From NCBI RefSeq assembly GCF_030253575.1, contig NC_080567.1:30950501-31014500 (forward strand): 64,000 nt of DNA, written 5' to 3'. Below, one piece after another: positions 45,561 to 57,224 of this stretch. Position numbers and translations under genes: made by a program. Below the pieces are notes generated by a model, which saw nothing but the letters and a program-made list of their open reading frames with translations, searched no databases and was not told the DNA's origin. The DNA comes from Rhododendron vialii. Lineage: Eukaryota; Streptophyta; Magnoliopsida; Ericales; Ericaceae. Each line of letters starts with the position of its first letter. Position 1 is the first letter of the stretch.

Positions 45561-46150
45561 CCCCATTAAAGGAGAGGGTAAAACGCTACAACATGATAGA
45601 TGAGTCAACATTCTCCTGTCGTGAACCGCCTTCCAGGCTGATCAGCCAAACAGGGACAATTCAATTTTTGCTGCAAATTGCCCGTTTTCAGGTGTAGAAA
45701 AGCGAACAACTGGTCTGACTTTTTGACCCTCTCCCAACGGGAAATTCTTGGGACAACGCGGTTTCCTAAGACCACCATTTTCCACAACACATTTTTGCGG
45801 GTTACTGGGTTCTGTACAGGCACTCCAAGATTATGCAATAATTTTTCCTTCCAATAGGCCACAAAAATAAAATTCCGAAAAAATACGCAGCCTTTGGATA
45901 CATGTACGTGGTCATGTATAGCATATGGTTACGCACAATCGTGATGAGATTGAGAATTGAAAGTCTACAATCATACAGAATTTGAGCAAATACTTACATA
46001 TTTTTGTGGGATCTGCACACACTCGAATCAAAACCCGATTTAGAAATGGCTCGGGGCCTCTGGCTTTTCCGATGATTTAAGGAGCCTTCGTTTGAGCGGA
46101 CAAAAGTATCAAAGCAGATTATATATTCCTTCCACGAGTTAGGTTTCTAA

Positions 46151-46286
46151 TGCCCAATTCCGTTAAATTTCTTATTTTTTAAATACTTATTTTTTATTTT
46201 ACAAGACAGATCATTCTTTCACAATACGTCATCTTTAATTTAAAATATAAGTATTTATTTGAAATTTCCCTTAGCGGTACGAGGCC
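46151..46286 (+). mobile_element. PIF/Harbinger-like MITE, copy C, TAA target duplication
   Basis: 136-bp relative of 17905-18026. TAA flanks both sides (46148-46150 and 46287-46289). Shares TTATTTTTTAAATACTTATTTT and ends with GAGGCC. Confidence 0.72.
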
Positions 46287-46296
46287 TAATTGAGTA

Positions 46297-46508
46297 CTAC
46301 TTCCATCCCAAAATGTTTGTCCGATCCGCAAAACGAGGACTCAAAAATAATCCATTTCTTTCAAGAAAGAATTCAAACTTTTTTCATAAATTAAAAGAAC
46401 TCATCGATATCTAGTGAATTGTTGAAAAAAATTTAAATTTTTCTTGCAAAAATGTATTATTTTATGTCATCATTTTGCGTACCGAACAAACATTTTGGAA
46501 GGGAGGAA
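46297..46508. mobile_element. Stowaway-like MITE
   Basis: CTTCCATCCCAAAATGTTTG at the left mirrors AACATTTTGGAAGGGAGG at the right. It lies directly after the Harbinger-like MITE at 46151-46286. Borders are approximate because the outermost bases have diverged. Confidence 0.6.
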
Positions 46509-48996
46509 ATATTTTATTTTGGATTCGATTTTCGTCGGAAATATAATCTCGTGTGGAATATCGATATTGTGAGAGCATAGTATGCCTAATTTCATCACTA
46601 CTATTAATTTAATAAGATTGCAATAACTTATGGAACTATATATCTTTTCGTGCTCCAAGAAAGATGGGTCCTTAATTATATTTGGATCCAATGTTTACGT
46701 TTGGTAGATCACAGAGTCGTGACTACTGGTACTGGTTTCTCATTTTTCCACAATTCAAAGAGAGGTGGGTGGGTGGGTGGGTAGGCGTGGCGTGTTTGCA
46801 GGTGAGTAGAATTATGGCCCATTGCATGCTAGTAATGGACTTTCTTTGCTTTGTAATCATGAAAAAGGTTTGACCCCTTTTTGGTTTTTCAAAATTTAGG
46901 TGTTCGGTCTAACATACGCGAACCTCGACCAGTCATGGGGTTTAATTCCACCGCCCGCTCCCAATAAGCCTTGTTAAAGTTGGAGCAAATTTCCATATAG
47001 ACTGGTTCCAAAAGAGTTGATAACATCTGTTAAATTTCAAACCTGAGATCTTAGGAGTGAACAGAACAGTAAATAAGCAAGTTTAAAATGCAAAATTCAA
47101 GAGGCTAGATCCCTTTTTTATGGAACCTCAAATGACAATACTGCCCTTTTTACACTACGTGCGACCATGGTTTAAAGATGGTGTTCGTTTCCAAAATTTT
47201 GAAGTTCAATTCAAAAGTATCAAAATTGTTTGTTTCTCAGAATTAATATTTGAGCTTCAAAAATTTTATTTAGTTCAAAATAAAGGAGCAGTTATAACAA
47301 TACACTATAAAAATTTATATTTACGGAAGCATTACTGCAAGAGATATAAAAAATCAGCTTTGAAGGCATCAAAAGCTTCAAATCACCCGAATTCCGGCTT
47401 CGGCGGGATGAAGAACGAAGGGGGATGAGTTCATCTTGGAAAAGAATTGGCAGCCAAACGAAGCCAAAGCTGTCACCTCAACCACTCATCCGCCCACGTT
47501 AGCTATTTCTCCCTTCTTATGCAGCATCCAATCGGGCCGTAAAGAACTATAAAAAACACTCCAATAAGACCGGGACATACTTTGTGCACACAATTCCATT
47601 CAAAGTTTGACAAGACTACAAAGGACATTTTACCAAAAAATTCGACATGGTATTGAGATTGAGTTAAGACTTTACGTTAGAAGTTAGTAGTATATATATT
47701 TTTTAAAAATTTTATAATCGGTGAAGTTATAACTTGTAGCAATAACAATTATTCGGGTTAACATTTGATTTGAGCAGTATATCATATTATCAAAAACTTA
47801 ATGGAATAAATTCTCTATTTTCTCTCTCCATAATCTTATAATAGTACTGAGATCCTTGTCCACTGAGTTGTACCATAAGAAATTTATTGCTCGTAGTCTC
47901 AATTTATTTAAAGGACATTCTACCAATACTAACTTCAGCCGATAAAAAAATTATTGAAAGGATTATTGTTAAACTTGCCTCACCCAAATAGGAAGTTAAA
48001 GAGACCAACATTTGGAGTCTTGGACCACGAGGAAAATACAGAAAGTAGAAGTGAAATTAAAACCAGTAACAGAGAACCAACTAAAAGACTAAAAATTAAA
48101 TTTCAAGATTTTGTTATCAAATTTAACTTAAAATATTGGTCTGATTCGATTTTTAGATTTTGAGAAAACAAAGAAACCAGTTCGGTTTTGACCTTGGCAC
48201 AATTAGAACCGGTAAAACCAAAAACTGAACCGATTTTAGATCAAATGCCTCTGTTTTAAGTTTAAACCCGAACCGTCTACGTGTCCACCGACCCTAACCC
48301 TATCCCACCAGTTCTCCGTCCCACTTCTCAATTTTCACTCATGCCTTTCCATTCTCCCTCTACTCCATGCGATACGAGGAAAAGAACCACTTGTATCAAA
48401 TTCAAAAACAAATTGGTAATATATTTTGAACCCATATATATCATTCCTTCAAAGATTATAAACTTTAATTAACATCCAATAATCAAAACTGCATTCAAAG
48501 TCTAGAGGGTCACAGTAGGGTTTTCCCCCTTCGTTATTCTGCATTGACCACATGCTTGGCTCAAAAGTCTCTTCCTTCTTCACCTTAGATGTCCTTCAAC
48601 TTCAAGGCCTGTGCAAGTAAACAGAAATCACCAAAAAAACGTAGAAGTGGATTAAAACCAACGAAGTCTCCGTGTTTTTTTTTTTTTTTGGTTCCACAAT
48701 CAGGAATGTCAAGATTAGATTACGCGGACGTTGACTAATTACCTCACTGGTCCGATCAAAAGCGGTTGATTGATGAAATCCCTACTGTTTGAATCTGTAC
48801 TATTTCGTTCTATAAAGTAGTGGATCACAAATATTCTTGGAAAAAGGGGTCAGTGTAATTTAAGAAGCACACAAATAGTAGTTTTAGGGCTTGTTTGGTT
48901 CACCAACGCACCTACTTACTGTTTCACTCATTTCTTGAACTTAAATAGATAAGCAAGTAAAACACAGAATAAGCAAACTTCTGTTTAGTTCCTCTT

Positions 48997-49080
48997 AAGG
49001 TTATGAATATCGTACTGGATAAGATACTGGTTTTGTTAATAGTATAATACGTACCGGTACCGGTATAATACCGGGTACCG
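48997..49080 (+). mobile_element. GGTACCGG-rich element fragment
   Basis: AAGGTTATGAATATCGTACT followed by repeated CCGGTACCGGTA-type text. The same start in inverse orientation ends the stretch at 53283-53452. It resembles ends of plant hAT-like MITEs that begin AAGGT(T/C)GTGAATA. Confidence 0.35.
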
Positions 49081-49418
49081 TTTCGGATTGCTTGTTATAA
49101 TATTTTCTAAAAGATAAATTGTATATATGTACGTAAAAATAAAAGAGAAAAATAGGTATATTGTGTTGTACCCTATCAAATCTCTAAAAAATTAGAGTCC
49201 CAGTACAAATTTTCTTCTTCCAAAGTCCTACTTCCACCCTCCCTTTCCTCCTTCCCCATAAACCTTTTCTCTTTTCGGTGCTTTTTTTTTTTGTTGTTGA
49301 ATTATTTCAAAAACACTGCAATAATAAGTCCAAAAAGTCCTTGACACAATGTCCCAAAACACGTGGCAAATACTAATTGGACCACCAGAACTAAACCACT
49401 AGTTTCTTCCAAATACTA

Positions 49419-49654
49419 CTCCCTCCGTCCCAAATTGGATGACAATTTTTGAAATTTGTGCCATTTTTTTTATTGCTTATATCTTTCAATTTATAATGTT
49501 TTTCACGAATTTGAAAATTTTGTATAATAGAACTAATCGAGAACTATCAAACAAGATCCATACTGCATATTTTTTGAGATTCATATTGAAAGATATAAGA
49601 AATTGAAATTGGCATAGATTTCAAAAATTGTCATCCAATTTGGGACGGAGAGAG
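49419..49654. mobile_element. Stowaway MITE, best preserved copy, TA target duplication
   Basis: 236-bp element. CTCCCTCCGTCCCAAATTGG and the following TGACAATTTTTGAAA are mirrored at the right end with very few differences, giving inverted ends of about 40 bp. TA lies outside both ends (49417-49418 and 49655-49656). The long, nearly identical arms suggest recent activity compared with the copies at 20928 and 22732. Confidence 0.92.
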
Positions 49655-50287
49655 TACTACCAAAGGTAAAAGCAGAGAGAAACTTCAGATGCGATGAGAG
49701 AGATAGAGGCCCGAGTATTTGGAAGGTCGCCGGAGACGAGAGTACTTGGAAGGACGTCCGAGGCGTGAGAACGTGGACGGTCGCCGGAGATAGACGAATA
49801 AGGAGAGACGAGAGGTAAGGACAGGGCCAGCCAGGGGTAAGTCCCGCAAGCCGGCCGGCTCGTGGCAACCCCCGGCAAGGGGCAACAAAAAAAAAAAAAT
49901 TTGTATGTATACAAAAATAAAATAGAAATCCAGCAAAAAATATATTTAGGGGCATCATCCAAAAAATTTTGTACAAATTTTAAAAAAAAAGTAAATATGT
50001 ATGGTTTCCACCTACTTTAAAAAATTATGATACTTGAGAAAATTAGGAGGGTAAAAGAGAGGTTTTTACATACCTTGGGTAAATAACAGATAAAAAAAAA
50101 TAGGAGGGCAAATTATTAAGAGAGAAAATTAGGAGGGCTATCAGATAAGAAGAAAAAAAAAAAGAGATGCTATAGCCAAAACGAGAAGGGACGGATGATG
50201 TAATTCAAGCTAAATGAACAATATAATCTTTTTTTTGTTCTTTTTTTGTTGTTGCTTGTATGTCTTTTTTTTTTTATACTTAGCACT

Positions 50288-52781
50288 TGTAGCGACCCGG
50301 ATTTTTGCCCTATTTTTTTTTAATACAAATTTGAAATGTTAAAACTAATTCAATAATTAGTTAGATTTATTAATTAAATTACATTATTATGTGTATATTT
50401 GATATTAAAAAAAAAAAAAAAACCTATTCGAAATATATTATACTTTAGAGATATACATTCATCCATTGTCTTTCGTATCTAAACACTAATTAGAATTCTA
50501 TTGAAACTATATCTCTCTCTCCTCCCGAATTCCACCACCTCTATACTTCTCCTCTATAAATACCTCTCTCATCTCTCACAATACAACACTCCTAGTCCTC
50601 TACAAAAACAAAAAAAGAAGAAAAGAGGGATTCGATTTTCGTCCATATCACATCTCTCTATTCACGGCCTATTTCCTCGTAGTTGCTGTCGTTTTTAGGC
50701 CTAAGTTTCTTCACGAAAGTTGTAGAGGGCGTCGAGAGCTTCAATTTCGACCCAAGAATCACCCAAAACGGTCAAGAATTGATAGAGTTATCGCCATTCA
50801 AAGTTAGGTAAAATTCTCGGATTCTGATTTCCAGGCAGATTTAGCGATCCTTCTAAACTTCCATTTTTCTACTACTTAGAGTGGTTTTCGGGCTTAGACT
50901 TCTTCATGAAAGTCGTAGAGCGTTTCAAGATCTTCTCGAGAGACACAAGAATCATCCAAAACGGCAGATGTTTGGTCAAGTTATTTCAGCCCTAAGTTGC
51001 TGTTAGAATATCAATCTTTCGCCACCGAACGAAAACCCACCGGACTCCACCGAATCGCCTTGTCTGGATTAAAGGTATTATAATCCCTCCCCTGCCTTCC
51101 CTGAGTATATTAAGGTACTACGATGTTAGTTTTTATGATTAGAATCGAAAAGAATCGAACGTGCACTGTTCACTGTTCACACCACTTTTTTGGGGTTACT
51201 GTTCATACCCGCTGGAAGTAAAAAAATGGCAAAACAATTACAGTTATTCCCCTGAACTTCTTGAATTTATAATTTTGGCCACAAGAGATGTGTTTGGGTG
51301 GTTTTAAATTACGTGTTATATATAAACGATAATGAAACTAAATGAGTTGCCTTGGTTTAGTGTTAATTGAATATGATTCTTATAATAAATAAATAGAATG
51401 ATGAAGGATCACTAGTTAAATTATTTGTTTGATAAAATTTCTCATTTATTTAATAAATTAAGGGTATTGGCCCAATTATAAAACTCTACGTGCTTTACTT
51501 ACTCGCACAGTACCAATTGCTATGTTTGCTTTCCCATTAAAATATATCATGTTTACTGATTATGTTATTATGGATTCATGATTGTTGTATTGTTGAGTCG
51601 GACTTAGATTCGTTTGGTGATTTCAATGAGAAATTATGTAGACGTTGTTATGGTTAATGAAAAAGAAAAAATAGATGAAAGTTGTAGGCTTAGCAGGACC
51701 TCTGGGGTAGCCTAGCAGGACCTCAGGTATTGAGGGTAGCCTGGCAGGACCTTAAGGGTAGCCTGAAAGACCTGGTGTAGCTAGGGTGGCCAAGCAGGAC
51801 CTTAGGGGTAGCCTGACAGGACCTCAGGTATTGAGGGTAGCCTAGCAGGACCTTGACGGCAGCCTGATGGACCTAGAATTGTGAGGGTGGCCAAGCAGGA
51901 CCTTAGGGGTAGCCTGACAGGACCTCAGGTATTGAGAGTAGCCAAGCAGGACCTTGAGGGCAGCCTGATAAACCTATAATTGTGAGGGTGGCCAAGCAGG
52001 ACCTCAAGGGTAGCCTGACAGGACCTCAGGTATTGAGGGTAGCCTAGCAGGACCTTGAGGGCAGCCTGATGGACCAAGAATTGTGTGGATAGTCTACTAA
52101 TACCCCGTGATATTGAAGGTAGCTGAACGTTTGAAATATGTTCAACGGAATTTTGAGTTTGAAAAAGTGATGGATACTATGGTGTAGGTATGATTATGAA
52201 ATGTGAGATTCAAAAGAAATTAAATTAAAGGTTTGCTAATGGATTTATTTATTTAATGCTTGTCGTTCTATTATGAAATTTTCATATGAATTGTGATAAA
52301 GCTGCTTAGCTGTAAAGTAAGGGGTTGGTAAGGTTAGGCTTATTCTACTGAGTGAATTATCACTCACGGATACGTTTGTATCCTGGTAAATCGGTTGCTT
52401 CGGCGATCAATTTGCTAGAGTATGCAGGATTCAATGGTGGAGCAGTTTGACACAAGAAGAATACGAGGGGCGGAGATCGAGTATGCTTGGGATCTGTATC
52501 AAGACTAGAGTTGCTCTGAAGTTATTTCAATAAATTGCCAGATTTTATTAAGGTTAAATAAAATTTTTTTTTTAGTCAGTATCTTCTATGAGAAGTTGGC
52601 TCAATGCTTGTTAGACCAATGTTTACCTTTGAATAAAAGTTTTGTATTTTCAATTTGAGTGGAAATAAAGAAATCCCTATGTTGATACTTCCGTGTTTAT
52701 TTGGTTAACTAAAGAAATCTTTTTCGAAAAATAATAATTTATGCTGCCAATATTCGTTTAAAATATCGGGGCGTTATAACA
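50288..52781 (+). mobile_element. Candidate 2.5-kb LTR of a Ty3/gypsy-type retrotransposon
   Basis: Starts TGTAGCGACCCGGATTTTT and ends CGGGGCGTTATAACA, a TG...CA pair with the AGCGACCCGG / CGGGGCGTTA ends seen in many large plant gypsy LTRs. A TATA box (CTATAAATA, 50554-50562) lies in the expected early position for plus-strand transcription. An imperfect internal duplication (50698-50775 and 50890-50966) shares AAGAATCA(C/T)CCAAAACGG. A minisatellite occupies 51685-52084. No target duplication (GCACT versus CTAGT), primer-binding site, gag-pol or partner LTR is seen. It could be a solo LTR or a recombination product. Confidence 0.5.
51685..52084 (+). repeat. Minisatellite with a higher-order unit
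   Basis: Short blocks such as AGCCTAGCAGGACCT, AGGTATTGAGGGT and GGTGGCCAAGCAGGACC repeat in a fixed order, giving a compound unit of roughly 110-120 bp present about three and a half times. Variants GACGGCAGCCTGATGGACC and TTGTGAGGGTGG mark unit borders. It lies inside the candidate LTR. Confidence 0.85.
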
Positions 52782-52850
52782 CTAGTGGGTAACGAGCCCT
52801 GTTATTCGCAATAAAGATTTGCAGACAACCACATAAGGAAAAACTCGTTT

Positions 52851-53124
52851 GGGCCCATTCTAGGTCCCACAAAAATTTAAAAAAATATCCATAAAATTTT
52901 TAATATTATTTTATGGGACCTGTAAAAAATCAGCTCCAACGGACATTAGTAAATGTTACTTTTGAATTCATATGGGCGAATTGAGCAGTTTCGCCTCAAC
53001 GAATCCAAAAGTAATACTTACCGATCGATATTCCTTGGAGCCGATTTTTACAGGGCCCCATAAAATAATATTCAAAATTTTTTGGATATTTTTCTAGATT
53101 TTTGTGAGACCCGGAATGAGCCTA
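52851..53124. mobile_element. Foldback MITE, copy 2, same family as 24711-25010
   Basis: Left end GGGCCCATTCTAGGTCCCAC and right end, reverse-complemented, AGGCTCATTCCGGGTCTCAC. Arms continue through ACAAAAAT...ATATCC and TTTTATGGG(A/G)CC. The arms are longer and better matched than in copy 1. Confidence 0.65.
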
Positions 53125-53282
53125 AATGCATTTTTTCTTGCGTGGTTCTTTGCAAATCTTTCTTGCGATTATAATTTTCGAGTGGGCAACTAAGCTGAAG
53201 GTCGGACTTGGGCAACTCAAATGTCGGGGCCGGCACTGGGTAAGGACGACAGGTACGTGTGAGAATCAAGGCTTTTGCAAAA

Positions 53283-53452
53283 TTCCGGCCGAAAATCGCC
53301 GGTAACATCATCTCGGCCGGTATTGTCTGGAATTTCCGGTACTGACCGGTAAGGCTAGGTATTGAGGCCGGAACGGTATTATAGAGTTAGAGTACCTTTT
53401 TCTCACCAAACCGGTATATACTGGCCGGTACGGAACAGTATTCACAACCTTG
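53283..53452 (-). mobile_element. CCGG-rich element fragment, inverse of 48997-49080 type
   Basis: Repeated ACCGGTA/GGCCGGTA text ending TATTCACAACCTTGG. The minus-strand start CCAAGGTTGTGAATACTG parallels the one at 48997. Confidence 0.35.
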
Positions 53453-53724
53453 GTTCCTCCATCGACTTCTGTTTTTATCAGAGTTGATAGTTATGCAAAA
53501 TGAATTAATTTTGGCACTCTAATTTTTACCATCCACATCATTTTCTATTCCTATTTTTATGTGAATTTACAACGTTAGTCTTTCCACGATATAGTCAATA
53601 AAAAGATAATCTTTGTAAATTTCGTGAATGTGAAAAAAAAATGAGAATGGAAATATACTAAAAATCAAGGAAAAAGTGAATATCTCTACTCAAATTAAGT
53701 TGCCAATAGCCCAACCAAGGTATG

Positions 53725-55344
53725 CTATTTGCTTATTCCTTGAAAATGAGAAAAAAAAATTAAGGTAGTGCACCAAACTATATAAGTCCTAAAGATATGA
53801 GCTTGGGAATGACCTGGATTGCATTTTATTTGGCACTTGCGGTCACACCGCTGATAAAGCCTCGCTGAAAAAAAATGACAAATGAAAAGAACGTAAGATC
53901 TTGATACCAATTTAAGTGTGCACAAAAATAACATTACCCTATTAATCCTCAATGGATGAGAAAACGTAACGTATATATGGGTATCAAACCTACCGTCCGG
54001 TTGTTAGACTGAATATGAGTATCATATTAAATTAGATTACTTATATCGTGAACAAACATTCCCCCTTTCCTTGAAATGTTTATGGCTCTAATGGACATTT
54101 TTCGGATATAATTCCAACCAAGGTGTGAGATATAAAATATCATGAGATCTCTGTCGAATTATATATGTAAACCAAACCAAATCAAACCGAGCCTTAAGTC
54201 CCAATCACTTTCTTCCATTGAATCATTTTCCTCCATTGAGCTCTGTCAAGAGCTATTTATTCACACAAATCTACTATACTTATATCATTGTGTACCACAA
54301 TATCTAATGTCAATTTAGGTCTACCCCTCCCCGTAGCATTGCTACCCAAAACTATCATATCCGCTCTCTTAACTACTGTATCTCCTAATCTACGGTAGAT
54401 ATGCCCAAACTATCTTAGCCTATTTTTCCTCAACTTCTCTTTTATGGGTGCTACACCTACCATCTCATGAACCGTTTTATTTCTAATCCTGTCTCTTCTA
54501 GTCTTACCACACATCCACCTCAACATTCTCATTTCTGCTACACTCATCTTGTTTACCTGTTGTTGCTTAATAGGCTAGCATTCTGTCCCGTAAAGCATCG
54601 TAGATCTAATGGCATTTCCATATAATTTTCCCTTCAATTTTATGGGTACCCTCTTGTCACACAGTACACCAGTAGTGCTCATCTACTTGAGCCACTCCAT
54701 TTGAATCCTATGGGTTACATCATCTGCAATCTCTCCATCTCTACTAATGAGTGATCCTAAGTATCTAAAATGATACCTCTTAAGAATCTCCTGGTCTTGG
54801 AACATCACTCTTTCTTCGTGCGTACTGCTAGTACCACTAAATTTGCACACCATATTCATCCACTATTAGTATTTAGTAAAATATATTCATCCACTATTAG
54901 TCTCGTCAAAACAATCAACTGATCAAAGTACTAGGACCATAGGAATAAAAACCAGATCAAAGTACGGCCAACGGGAATAACAACCGACCAGTACTGATCC
55001 AAAATCCCCCAATCAAATACAGTGGGTGGTCACACAAATCCAAAGCTGAAACAAGTGTACCCTTTGAACAAGAGAGTTGAAGAACAGAAAAAATCACAAA
55101 TTAACATAGTGGGTCACTGTAACTAAATATTGAGGACGATACTATAAGATGATCCGAATACCTGAGTTATACAAATTAAATGATATCGAGGAGAGTATAT
55201 ATACTTACTACTTAATCCGACACAACCGGTGTTGCAAGCATCGTAACAGTTGACCCCCTGCGACTCGACCCCTTCCATATGCGACAGCGAGATTATAAAC
55301 AACAGAACCAAAGATAAAACCACGATCTTCTTCTTCATCATCAT
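53725..55344 (-). CDS. Small secreted cysteine-rich peptide, thionin-like
   Basis: Two minus-strand exons, 55344-55209 and 53864-53725, give 91 residues. The donor is GTAAGT and the acceptor is preceded by a pyrimidine run. The first about 29 residues are a clear signal peptide: a Met/Lys-rich start then a Leu/Ile/Val core. The mature part has two matching cysteine clusters, each C-x3-C-x3-C, one at the end of exon 1 and one at the start of exon 2. This arrangement is typical of plant thionin-like defence or signalling peptides. It is expected to be secreted and disulphide-bonded. The tail after the last cluster is long and hydrophobic and may not be native; a further downstream exon or read-through past a lost stop is possible. 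Three consecutive ATGs begin the frame; the first is used here. The intron contains a LINE fragment. Confidence 0.7.
54180..54860 (-). pseudogene. RTE-type LINE reverse-transcriptase fragment, 5'-truncated
   Basis: The minus-strand translation gives the C-terminal part of a plant non-LTR retrotransposon ORF2: FRYLGSLISRDGEIADDVTH, KLKGKLYGNAIRSTMLYGTE, SVAEMRMLRWMCGKTRRDRI and RLRWFGHIYRR. In-frame stops interrupt it (one just after RIQMEWLK), so it is dead. The 3' end resembles the usual GGGA(C/T)TTAAGGCTCGGTTTG tail of such elements. It lies wholly inside the intron of the cysteine-rich peptide gene, in the same orientation. Confidence 0.85.
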
Positions 55345-57224
55345 CTTCCTTTCCCCTGTATTTGCCTCTTTGAACTACTAGCTTTTAGATTGTTTCTCCT
55401 CTGCGTTATTTTGGTTGTTTATATGGAGGTTTTTTGGATGGGCCTGCGGCTTTATTTTGGACATTTCTACGAACAGGGCACGTGCGTATGGGCCAACACT
55501 TGTCCAATCGCCCACCAAGTTTGATTTTTTTGGGTTTGGGGCGGGGACTTCGGGTTGGTGAGATGGACACTACCGTGCTACGCACTGTCGAATTGCGCAT
55601 TCGATGATTCGAATCTCATCTTGACAATCAACAATTGAGAGCTATTCATTACCGAAATGAGATCCGAACTGTTAGATACACGATCCAACAATTCGAATGT
55701 GCTCAGCACTGTGTGCTGTGCACATCACCATCCTCACATCGCCATCCCCAATTCATTGGGTGGGATAGATGGTCTGTCCATGTTTGACCCATAAAGTCAC
55801 TTTATGACTTATGATACACTATGAACTAAGTCAGCTGGACACCTGCCATGCCATATCATAAAAGAGAATCTTCTACCCACGGACCGTGAATAGTTATTTA
55901 CTGAATCAATTGCAATTGTTTAAAAGTATTTTGAACAATTTAAGTGTTAATAAATTTTTTTTGGAGAAGAGTTTATTTTCAGGGAAGAGTGAACCCCGAT
56001 AAAGTTTCATTAAATTTCGAATCATCCAAAATATTTTTGGACGATCGTAATTGATTACTATTGTAAAGAACTTGTTTACGGCTGAACTGTAAATAAGTTT
56101 CTCTCATCATAAAAATCGTATTTGAAACACATAAAAAATGCTTAATAATGAGCAAGGGTGACAACATCATGAATACTAGTTATGCGACTATTAAGGTCAT
56201 GAATACCTGTGACTACTCGAGAGCAAAGGAGAAAATTGAAAGCGCAAGCACAGTACATTTGAAATAATTAATACACATTTGTACAATTTGATTGGAGGAT
56301 TAAAAAACTTTATAGATATTGTACTCCTTTCGTTTCGAAAGATTATCCATTTTCACTATTAATTTAGACATTTTAAAAATGTTATCTACATTTCGTAGGT
56401 TATAGTATCTTCCTATGATTCTACAAATTTTATTTAACAAAATTATGTGACCTTATATCCTTGTTTGCTTCAAATTTATTTTTAACTCGGATTAAGCTTC
56501 AACTTGATAGATAATCCTACAAGTTACTATCAAATCGTGTTCCGTAGTATACGATCCGGCGGAATGAACGACTTCATAGCCTTATTATTAGAAAAAAAAG
56601 GGGAGTCTTTTTTTCATAGTTAGAAAAATACTAGTGAAAAGCAAGGAGCTTTGATGCTACTCAACAACATAGGCGGCTCCACATAGAGCCAAGGGTATTC
56701 AAACACCACTGCTCAACAACTACAAGGGTGCTTGCTGGTTGAATAAAATGTGGTATTATTTGTTGCTACAATCTTGTGATAATGTCCTTACAAAGTTATA
56801 CGTCTATTTACTGTTAGTCCCGTCAAATAAACGGTCCTAACTCCTAAGGGTTATATTTTTATACTTAGTTTTCAATTACGTGCAAAGCTATGCTTAACCT
56901 CCGTAAAAAGATAGTAGATATTTCTCAGACTTGTGATCAAAGTTAACCCCCTCCAAACCAAAAAAAATAGCATAAGCTAAAAAGTTGTCACCTTTATGAA
57001 TTAACATTCGAAAAATTCACAGAACCTATAGATACAAAAATTTTAAAGAACAACAAATAAACATAACTAACGTACCTATATATATACTGTCTATATCATC
57101 TTCAACCAACCCTAGCAAAAAAATGCCCCAATTCAGGGGACATTTCCATGACTGTACTAAAACCTATGTTCCTTCAATTTTATTAATTACACTATTATAC
57201 TATAGTAAGTGCTCGCTCCTGCGT
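55345..57224. other. Intergenic region between the peptide and WAT1-like genes
   Basis: AT-rich. Around 55580-55700 is a diverged stretch similar to the foldback family at 45361-45560 (ATGAGATCCGAACTGTTAGA). Near 56328 a single Stowaway-like left end (CTCCTTTCGTTTC) occurs without a partner. No gene is seen. Confidence 0.45.
55418..55424 (-). promoter_or_regulatory. TATA box of the cysteine-rich peptide gene
   Basis: CATATAAAC on the minus strand about 75 bases upstream of the start codon at 55344, a suitable distance for a short leader. Confidence 0.45.

Larger units (their letters stand above)
42006..53724. other. Long intergenic region, 11.7 kb, with MITEs and an LTR-like block
   Basis: The first 1.6 kb is probably the 5' UTR and leader introns of the Tubby-like gene, with a (CT)n tract near 43570. 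Beyond that I see only transposon-derived sequence (listed separately) and AT-rich DNA. Open frames at 45.6, 46.5-47.4 and 47.95-48.5 kb have no domain, biased composition or splice support. Confidence 0.5.

Noticed and set aside
47120-48472. Several open frames of 60-100 residues between 47.1 and 48.5 kb
   Set aside because: AT-driven composition (Lys, Asn, Ile, Phe), no domains, not in a common exon chain with splice signals.
49581-49976. Three overlapping minus-strand open frames at 49.6-49.98 kb
   Set aside because: They overlap the end of a Stowaway MITE and a GC-rich stretch. No recognisable domain, no start context, no splice sites.
51685-52084. CRISPR-like regularly spaced repeats
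   Set aside because: The repeat blocks adjoin one another with no unique spacers and all units share the same internal sequence: a eukaryotic minisatellite inside an LTR-like block.
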